This document shows, piece by piece, positions 57,987-64,000 of a stretch of 64,000 bases of DNA (position 1 is its first letter; each line of letters starts with the position of its first letter). The notes under the pieces were generated by a model that searched no databases, was not told the origin of the DNA, and worked only from the letters and a program-made list of their open reading frames with translations. The position numbers and the translations under genes are program-made. This stretch comes from AC-32 sp963717725 (GTDB taxonomy: Bacteria > Actinomycetota > Thermoleophilia > Gaiellales > Gaiellaceae). The stretch spans positions 28,172-92,171 of the forward strand of contig CAVQWS010000018.1 in assembly GCA_963717725.1 (NCBI GenBank), read 5' to 3'.

Positions 57987-58597
57987 GGGCGGGCATGGTA
58001 CCTGCGCCGTCCAGTGCGCTGCGGACAATGCCCTCGAGCTCGCCCACAGCGCGCTCGCGGTCGTCGTTCACGACCGTGTAGTCGAACTCCGATGCGAGCT
58101 CGAGCTGCCGCTCGGCGATGTCGAGCCGCTCGTCGATCTCGCCCTCGCTCTCGGTCGCGCGCCGTCGCAGCCGCCGCTCGCGCTCCTCGCGGCTCGGCGC
58201 GGTGACGAAGATCGTGACCGCGGCCGGGATCCGGTCGCGCACGGCGAGCGCGCCGTTGGTCTCGATCTCGAGCACCGGCGAGCGGCCCTCGGCGACGATC
58301 CGGTCGAGCTCGGACCAGCAGCGTGCCCGAGCGGTAGCCCTCGCCCCAGGGCAGCTCGACCCACTCTACGAAGTCGCCCTCCGCCAGCTTGCGGTCGAAC
58401 TCCTCGTCGCTCAGGAACCAGTAGTGGCGGCCGTGCTGTTCGTCGGGCCGGCGGGGGCGGGTCGTGGCGGAGACGGCGAGCGCGAGCTCGGGGATCCGCT
58501 CGACCAGCAGTTTCGCGAGAGTGCTCTTCCCTTCGCCTGAAGTGCCGGTCAGGACGAAGACCGGCCGCGGGCGAGTCTCAGCGGTTGAAGAGGCCAA
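57967..58597 (-). CDS. gmk: Guanylate kinase (frameshifted in this sequence)
   Basis: Converts GMP to GDP. The N-terminal half (VFVLTGTSGEGKSTLAKLLV, P-loop) with VSATTRPRRPDEQHGRHYWF and FVEWVELPWGEGYRSG is in one frame. The second half (SELDRIVAEGRSPVLEIETN, then FVTAPSREERERRLRRRATE and SEFDYTVVNDDRERAVGELE) is in another. The break is near 58318; one extra base fits. Reconstructed length is about 209 residues, normal for Gmk. The start is a TTG at 58597 that overlaps the mihF end by 20 bp. As gmk is essential, a sequencing error is much more likely than a true pseudogene. Confidence 0.88.
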
Positions 58598-58907
58598 TCA
58601 GCTCCGCCCGCTGGCGGTCCGAGAGACCGCCGACGGTCTTCGACTGGCTGATCCTGCACTGGTTGAGGAAGCGGGCCGCCTTCACCCGGCCGAACTTGGG
58701 CACCGCCATCAGCATGTCGAACACCTTCGCGGTCGAGACGTACTCTGGCGGATCGCTCAGGATTTCCTCGATGCGCGCGTCCCCGGACTTGAGGTCCTTC
58801 TTCAGCTGCGCGCGTCGCACGCGGATGTCGTTCGCCCGCTTGAGCGCTTCCATCCGTTGGTCGAGGGAGCGGAGTGGCGCCTGGGCCTGAGTCTTGAGCG
58901 CGGCCAC
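58578..58907 (-). CDS. mihF: Integration host factor, actinobacterial type (mIHF)
   Basis: A 109-residue nucleoid-associated protein from the GTG at 58907. The sequence starts AALKTQAQAPLRSLDQRMEA, with RANDIRVRRAQLKKDLKSGD, then the helix-two-turn-helix-like AKVFDMLMAVPKFGRVKAAR followed by RFLNQCRISQSKTVGGLSDR. This matches mIHF, which bends DNA and assists integration and gene regulation. A sigma70-like promoter (TTGACC, 16 bp, TAGTAT) ends 8 bp before the GTG, so the mRNA is probably leaderless; the upstream in-frame TTG at 58943 would lie within the promoter. Neighbours are pyrD and gmk. Confidence 0.92.
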   Translation of the reverse strand: MAALKTQAQAPLRSLDQRMEALKRANDIRVRRAQLKKDLKSGDARIEEILSDPPEYVSTAKVFDMLMAVPKFGRVKAARFLNQCRISQSKTVGGLSDRQRAELIGLFNR

Positions 58908-58915
58908 GGCGGGGG

Positions 58916-58943
58916 ATACTAACAAGCTCCACGCCTCGGTCAA
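58916..58943 (-). promoter_or_regulatory. Predicted sigma70-type promoter for mihF
   Basis: On the minus strand TTGACC (58943-58938) and TAGTAT (58921-58916) are 16 bp apart. The GTG of mihF begins 8 bases after the -10 box, so transcription probably starts at or next to the initiation codon. Immediately upstream is the dyad CCCAA/TTGGG (about 58944-58959), which may be an operator or the end of the pyr operon. Confidence 0.65.
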
Positions 58944-58958
58944 CCCAACATGTTTGGG

Positions 58959-59858
58959 TCAATATGCAGGGATTTTTGACGGCTTAGTCTCGACCTCTGG
59001 TCGAGGGTCGAGTCGGCCCGAGGCGTGCGCGACACCCACGGCGTTGTCAGGACTGGCGAAGCCGAGCGACGCCAGCTCGGCCTCCAGCTCGCTCCGAATC
59101 CGGCTCGCCGCGCCGGGGTCGGCGAAGAGCGCGGTGCCGACGGCGACGTCGTTCGCGCCGGCCGCGAGGTGCTCGAGCGCGTGCCGTCCGCGGGCGACTC
59201 CGCCCATGCCGACAATCGGCAGGCGCGTCTCGCGGAAGCACGTGTGCACGGCCGCGAGCGCGACCGGCCGCAGCGCCGGACCGGAGAGCCCGCCCGCCCC
59301 GCGCGCGAGCACCGGCTGCAGAGTCCGCTCGTCGAGGGCGAGGCCCTTGACCGTGTTGACGAGGCTGAGGCCGTCGGCGCCCGCGGCCTCTGCGGCCCGC
59401 GCCGTGGCGCCCAGGTCGGCGACCGCGGCCGAGAGCTTCGCGTACAGCGGCTTGTCGGTCACCGCCCGAACGGCCGCGACGACCTCGCCGACGTGTTCGG
59501 GCACCTCGTCCACGTTCGGGCAGGAAAGGTTCAGCTCAAGCGCCTCGACCTCGTCGCGCGTCGCCAGCCGCCCTGCGACCTGCACGTAGTCCTCGAGCGA
59601 GAAGCCCCCGACGGACACCCAGAGCGGCACGCCGAGCTCGGCCAGCCGCGGCAGGTGCTGCTCGAGGAAGGCGTCGATCCCGGGATTGGCGAGGCCGATC
59701 GCGTTCAGCATCCCGACCTCGGTCTCGGCGATCCGCACCGGTGCGTTGCCCTCACGGGGGAGCGGCGTGACCGTCTTCGTCACGAAGGCGTCGAGCGTGC
59801 GCGCGACCTCGGGCGCCGCCAGGGCGTCCAGGCAGCCGCTGGCGTTAAGCAGCCGCAG
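58959..59858 (-). CDS. pyrD: Dihydroorotate dehydrogenase, catalytic subunit (start uncertain)
   Basis: Oxidises dihydroorotate to orotate. The class 1B-type TIM barrel is about 299 aa: LNASGCLDALAAPEVARTLD, then VTKTVTPLPREGNAPVRIAE, GMLNAIGLANPGIDAF, ELNLSCPNVDE and AKLSAAVADLGATARAAEAA. GLSLVNTVKGLALDERTLQP and PIVGMGGVARGRHALEHLAA complete the FMN site. The reading frame runs directly from pyrK into pyrD with no stop; no ATG, GTG or TTG is found at the expected start, only a CTG at 59858. A TAA in another frame at 59847-59845 would end pyrK if one indel lay nearby, so I suspect an error rather than a true fusion. Confidence 0.85.
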   Translation of the reverse strand: MRLLNASGCLDALAAPEVARTLDAFVTKTVTPLPREGNAPVRIAETEVGMLNAIGLANPGIDAFLEQHLPRLAELGVPLWVSVGGFSLEDYVQVAGRLATRDEVEALELNLSCPNVDEVPEHVGEVVAAVRAVTDKPLYAKLSAAVADLGATARAAEAAGADGLSLVNTVKGLALDERTLQPVLARGAGGLSGPALRPVALAAVHTCFRETRLPIVGMGGVARGRHALEHLAAGANDVAVGTALFADPGAASRIRSELEAELASLGFASPDNAVGVAHASGRLDPRPEVETKPSKIPAY

Positions 59859-60485
59859 AACCGGTCCTTCTACGCAGAGACGCTTCAGCTCGCCGTCGAT
59901 CTCGACCACGCAGCCGTAGCAGGCGCCGAAGCCACAGGCCATCGGCGCTTCCCAGGCGAGCTGCGCCCGCGGCGTCAACCGGCGGACGGCCTCCAGCATC
60001 GGCTGCGGGCCGCAGGCCAGCACCTCGTGCCCGGCGTGCATCGCTTCGGTGACGTAGGTCGGCTCGAGCACGACCTCGGCGTTCGGCACCAGCTCCGCCG
60101 CCTCCGCGTGCCAGCTCGTGCGGAAGCCGAGTACCGCCGGGGGGCCTCCGAGCTGCTCCGAGAGATACGGCAGCGGCGCGACGCCGATCCCGCCGCCGAC
60201 GAGCAGCGGCCGCTCGACGGTGAGGTCGAAGCCAGTACGAGCGGCCCGGCTGGCCGACAGAGATCGCCGGCATCGGGGGGCCGAGCCTGTCCAGGGGCCA
60301 ATCCGTCGAGGTCGAAGGCGAGCATGCCCGGCGGAGCGGCGCTGAGGCTCATCGGCCAGCGGCAGGCCGGCCAGGCGGTATCGAGGCTGAGGACTTGCCC
60401 GGCCTGCCGGGGTTTCGCTGATCACCGCCGGCTTCGACGCGCGCAGCGGGTGGCGCGGAACGGCCTCGGTGGCGACGATGGTCAA
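59859..60485 (-). CDS. pyrK: Dihydroorotate dehydrogenase electron transfer subunit PyrK (two frameshifts)
   Basis: FAD and [2Fe-2S] subunit that passes electrons from PyrD to NAD. The last about 125 residues are in one frame: TGFDLTVERPLLVGGGIGVA, then PLPYLSEQLGG, VLACGPQPMLEAVRRLTPRA and MACGFGACYGCVVEIDGELK. The latter contains the 2Fe-2S cysteines; a fourth is in KRLCVEG. The N-terminal half needs two compensating indels, near 60400 (before QVLSLDTAWPA) and near 60230 (between GPL and GTGFDL, a GG reduced to G). It then contains MSLSAAPPGMLAFDLDGLAP, the FAD-binding part. The TTG at 60485 overlaps a carB-frame TGA (TTGA), a plausible start. Boundaries are approximate. Confidence 0.75.
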
Positions 60486-63400
60486 GCCGTTGGCCGACGT
60501 CGATCCGTCCAGGTCGGCGGCGTTGGCGGGTGGAGTAGCTGAACAGCAGCAGGTCAGCGCAGATGGTGGTGGTACGGGATGCGCGCGACGGCGCCGCCTC
60601 GCGGATCCGGTAGCCGTCGGTGCGCGCCCCGAGCCCTGCGGCGTGTTGATCACGAGGTCGCAGCGCCCGCGCCGGACGAGGTCGACGACCGTCGGCCCCT
60701 CGCCCTCCTCGGTCACCTTCCGCACGTACTCGACCACGAGCCCCGCGTCCGCGAGCGTGCGTGCGGTGCCCGCGGTGGCGAGCAGCTGGAAGCCGAGCCC
60801 GGCAAGCGCCTGGGCGACCGGGACCGCGACGCCCTTGTCCTCGTCGCGCACCGAGAGAAACGCCGTGCCGGTCGCGGGCAGCCGCCGCCCGGCCGCGCGC
60901 TCAGCCTTGGCGAACGCGGTGGGCAGGTCGGAAGCGCTCGCCATCACCTCGCCGGTCGAACGCATCTCCGGGCCGAGTACCGGGTCGGCGCCGGGGAAAC
61001 GGGCGAACGGCAGCACCGCCGCCTTCACGGAGACCTGAGCGCTACGCGCCCGAGGATCACGACCGAGCTCGAGCTCGGGGAGCGTTGCCCCGGCCGCAGC
61101 CGGCACGCGGCCTGGACAAGATTGACGCCCGTCGCTTTGCTGGCGAACGGCACCGTCCGCGAGGCGCGCGGGTTCGCTTCCAGCACGAAGAGCTCACCGT
61201 CGGCGAGCGCGAGCTGGACGTTCGCAGCCCGACCACGCCGAGCGCCGGCCCCAGCCGCCGCACGGCGTGCGCGACCGCGCGGCGCTCCGAGCGCGTCAGG
61301 GACGGCGCGGGCAGCACGCAGCTCGAGTCGCCCGAGTGCACGCCCGCCTCCTCGACGTGCTGCATGACCGCGGCGACGAAGGTCTGATTCCCGTCGCAGA
61401 GGGCGTCGACGTCGATCTCGATCGCGTTCTCGAGGAAGCGGTCGACGAGCAGCGTGCCGCCGACCGCGGCCGACTCGCGCACTGCCTCGGGGTCATAGCA
61501 GACCCGCATCGAGCGCCCGCCGAGCACATAGCTCGGGCGCACGAGGACCGGATAGCCGACGCGCTCGGCGACCTCGACCGCCTCGTCCGCAGTCGTCGCC
61601 GTCCCCCACGGCGGCACCGCGATCCCGAGCCCGTCGCAGAGCGCGGCGAAGCGCCTGCGGTCCTCGGCCAGGTCAACCGCCTCGAACGGCGTCCCGAGCA
61701 CCCGGAAGCCCGCGGCCTCGATCGCGCGGGCCAACTTCAGCGGCGTCTGGCCGCCAAACTGGATCACGACCCCGGCCGGTTGCTCGCGCTCGCAGATCGC
61801 CAGCACCTCCTCGACCCCCAGCGGCTCGAAGTAGAGGCGGTCGGAGGTGTCGTAGTCGGTCGAGACGGTCTCCGGGTTGCAGTTGACCATCACCGCCTCG
61901 TAGCCGAGCGTCCGGAAGCTCTGCGCCGCGTGGACGCAGCAGTAGTCGAACTCGATCCCCTGGCCGATCCGGTTCGGCCCCGAGCCCAGGATCACGACCG
62001 ACCCGCCGCAAGGTGGCTGCTCGTCGGCCTCGCCCCAGGTCGAGTAGCAGTAGTTCGAGGCCGCCTCGACCTCGCCCGCGCAGGAGTCGACACGCCGGTA
62101 GCCCGGCCGCACGCCCCACGCCCGCCTCGCGGCCCGCGCGGTCTCCTCGTCCACCTCGCATGCCCGCGCGACCGCCGCGTCGGAGTGGCCGAGCCGCTTC
62201 AGCCGCAGCCAATCGTCGGCGACCAGGTCGCTCAGGTTGAGCGAGCCGAGCCGCAGCCGCTCGAGCTCGGATCTGAACCACGGGTGCAGCCCCTCGGGCA
62301 GCTCGTCGAGCGAGGGCCAGGGTGTGACCGCGCCGCCGTCGAGCTCGCGCGAGCGCAGCGCCTTCGAGAGTGCCTCGGTGAACGTGCGCCCGATCCCCAT
62401 CGTCTCGCCGACGGACTTCATTTGCGTGCCGAGCGTCGTGTCGGCGCCCGGGAACTTCTCGAAGGCGAAGCGCGGCACCTTGACGACGACGTAGTCGAGC
62501 GTCGGCTCGAAGCTCGCCGGCGTCGTCCCGGTCAGGTCATTCGGGATCTCGTCGAGCGTGTAGCCGACCGCGAGCTTGGCCGCCACCTTGGCGATCGGGT
62601 AGCCCGTCGCCTTGGAGGCGAGCGCGGACGAGCGCGAGACGCGCGGGTTCATCTCGATCACTCGCACGTCGCCCGTCGCGCGGTCGCGCGCGAACTGGAT
62701 ATTGGAGCCGCCGCACTCCACGCCGACCGCGCGGATCACCGCCGCCGCCGCGTCGCGCAGCTCCTGGTAGGCCTCGTCGGAGAGCGTCATCTGCGGCGCG
62801 ACCGTGACCGAGTCGCCCGTGTGCACGCCCATCGGGTCGAGGTTCTCGATCGAGCAGACGACGACCACGTTGTCCCTGCGGTCGCGGATCAGCTCGAGCT
62901 CGAACTCGTCCCAGCCCGTGAGGTTCTCCTCGACCAGCACCTGGTGGACCGGGCTCTCGCGCAAGGCGCGATCGAGCATGACCTCGAGCTCCGGGCGTGA
63001 GGTCGCGATGCCCCCGCCGTGGCCTCCGAGCGTGAAAGCTGGCCTCAGGATGACCGGGAAGGACAGGTCGGCCGGCAGTTCGTCCAGCTTGGTCACGACC
63101 AGCGACTCGGGCACCTTCAGGCCGGCCTCGCGGACGGTCTCGCGGAAGAGCTCGCGGTCTTCGGCACGGCGGATCACCTCCGGCGGCGCGCCGATCAGCT
63201 CGATCCCGAGCGCCTCGAGCACGCCCGTCTCGGCGAGCTCGAGCCCGATGTTCAGCGCCGTCTGGCCGCCCATCGTCGGCAGCAGCGCATCGGGCCGCTC
63301 GCGCCCGAGCACGTCGGCGACGGCCTCGACGTCGAGCGGCTCCAGGTAGGTGCGGTCGGCGAAGCCGGGGTCGGTCATGATCGTCGCCGGGTTCGAGTTG

Positions 63401-63549
63401 ACGACGATCGTGCGGAAGCCGTCCTCGCGCAGCACCTTTAGCGCCTGGCAGCCCGCGTAGTCGAACTCGCACGCCTGCCCGATCACGAGCGGCCACGAGC
63501 CGTCGGGCGGACCCGAGCGGAGATCACGCCGCCCCTCGGCAGGTGCCAT
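60482..63549 (-). CDS. carB: Carbamoyl-phosphate synthase large subunit (several frameshifts)
   Basis: Makes carbamoyl phosphate for pyrimidines and arginine. The ATG at 63549 overlaps the carA end. Two homologous ATP-grasp halves are clear: IGQACEFDYAGCQALKVLRE, MTDPGFADRTYLEPLDVEAV and PAFTLGGHGGGIA in the first, then SNIQFARDRATGDVRVIEMN. In the second half GSGPNRIGQGIEFDYCCVHA, DRLYFEPLGVEEVLAICERE and RPSYVLGGRSMRVCY occur. The C-terminal regulatory domain shows GTAFLSVRDEDKGVAVPVAQ and DLVINTPQGSG. The frame breaks near 61221 (GL to ANVQLALADGEL), near 61100 (AACR to AAGATLPELE) and several times at 60560-60650 after PQGSG. Some N-terminal residues (SGPPDGSWPLVIGQ) look off. Essential gene, so errors are likely. 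Confidence 0.9.
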
Positions 63550-64000
63550 CCCCTCGATCCAGCGGGAGCAGCAGCGGCCACGCGTCGTGCGGGCCTGGCC
63601 GCGCCTCCGGGTGGAACTGGACCGAGCGCGCCCGGAGCTCCGGGAACTCGAGCCCCTCGACGGTGCCATCGTAGAGCGAGACGTGCGTCACCTCGGGCGC
63701 GTCCGAGCGGGCGACCGCGAAGCCGTGGTTCTGGCTCGTGACGAGCACGCGGTTGGTGCGCTTCTCCAGCACCGGGTGGTTGGCGCCGCGGTGCCCGAAG
63801 GGGAGCTTGAAGGTCTCGTGCCCGGTCGCCAGGGCGAGCAGCTGGTGGCCGAGGCAGATGCCGAAGACCGGCACCCGGCCGAGCAGCGCCTTGACCGTCT
63901 CGACCTCTCGAGTGAGCGGCTCGCGGTCGCCCGGCCCGTTCGAGAGCAGCACGCCGTCGAAGCGCGCCAAGCTCGCCGGGGTCGGCGTCGTGCGGGTAGA
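63524..64000 (-). CDS. carA: Carbamoyl-phosphate synthase small subunit (partial, frameshifted)
   Basis: Glutamine amidotransferase subunit that supplies ammonia to CarB. Only the C-terminal amidotransferase domain is inside the window. It shows FDGVLLSNGPGDREPLTREV, PVFGICLGHQLLALATGHET with the nucleophilic Cys, VTSQNHGFAV, and SVQFHPEARPGPHDAWPLLL with the catalytic His and Glu. The frame breaks near 63970: YPHDADPGEL must continue as ARFDGVLL, which one extra G explains. Near the stop, an alternative frame gives RWIEGM, the more usual CarA ending, so another indel may lie at about 63570. The 5' end is outside the window. Confidence 0.88.
   Translation of the reverse strand, partial: STRTTPTPASLARFDGVLLSNGPGDREPLTREVETVKALLGRVPVFGICLGHQLLALATGHETFKLPFGHRGANHPVLEKRTNRVLVTSQNHGFAVARSDAPEVTHVSLYDGTVEGLEFPELRARSVQFHPEARPGPHDAWPLLLPLDRGDGTCRGAA

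Overview
The window is a GC-rich, gene-dense bacterial chromosome segment, apparently of a deep-branching actinobacterium. Gene order supports this: carA-carB-pyrK-pyrD-mihF-gmk-rpoZ-coaBC, rimP-nusA-ylxR-infB-rbfA and cinA-recA-recX, with an actinobacterial-type integration host factor (mIHF) and many PKD/HYR/PxKF-type secreted proteins. A Thermoleophilia-like (Gaiellales/Solirubrobacterales) origin is my inference. RNase Y, RNase J and PNPase all occur in the window. No tRNA, rRNA, insertion sequence, prophage or CRISPR array was seen. Most genes lie on the minus strand in long, often 4-bp-overlapping operons.

Layout, left to right. 1-1.0 kb: truncated, frameshifted miaB and a lipoprotein gene. 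1.1-4.7 kb (+): a large secreted multidomain nuclease. 4.8-10.7 kb (-): rodZ-like, cinA, thpR, recA, recX, then rny. 10.8-17.3 kb (-): a BMP-type nucleoside/sugar ABC importer with two tandem substrate-binding proteins. 17.4-24 kb (-): ftsK, a small membrane protein, nucleoside hydrolase, ribokinase, an unknown gene and rnj. 24-25.9 kb (+): an HD-GYP/GAF signalling protein. 25.9-35.5 kb (mostly -): dapA, a secreted HYR protein, dapB, an M16 peptidase, dsbA, dsbB, pnp and rpsO. 35.8-37.5 kb: gamma-glutamyltransferase (+) and two tandem zinc-ribbon genes (-).

37.6-45.3 kb (-) is the translation/transcription operon rimP-nusA-ylxR-infB-DUF503-rbfA-nrnA-truB-ribF, preceded by a structured leader with intrinsic terminators. 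45.3-49.6 kb: padR with a small partner, divergent helD and a hydrolase (+), then VOC and dtd (-). 49.6-51.3 kb (+): a lone PilB/GspE ATPase. 51.3-56.1 kb (-): TPR, transglutaminase, DUF58, MoxR. 56.1-64 kb (-): coaBC, rpoZ, gmk, mihF, pyrD, pyrK, carB, carA, with one cupredoxin gene on the plus strand.

Functional links. Imported nucleosides could be split by the hydrolase and the ribose phosphorylated by the ribokinase. The carAB-pyrKD genes make pyrimidines de novo. The rpsO-pnp gap carries two mutually exclusive RNA structures, one of which masks the pnp ribosome-binding site. The rimP leader carries an attenuator-like terminator.

Quality caveat: at least nine conserved genes contain apparent one- or two-base indels, several in short homopolymers and most dense at the two ends of the window (miaB; gmk to carA). 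I treat these as probable assembly or sequencing errors rather than true pseudogenes.
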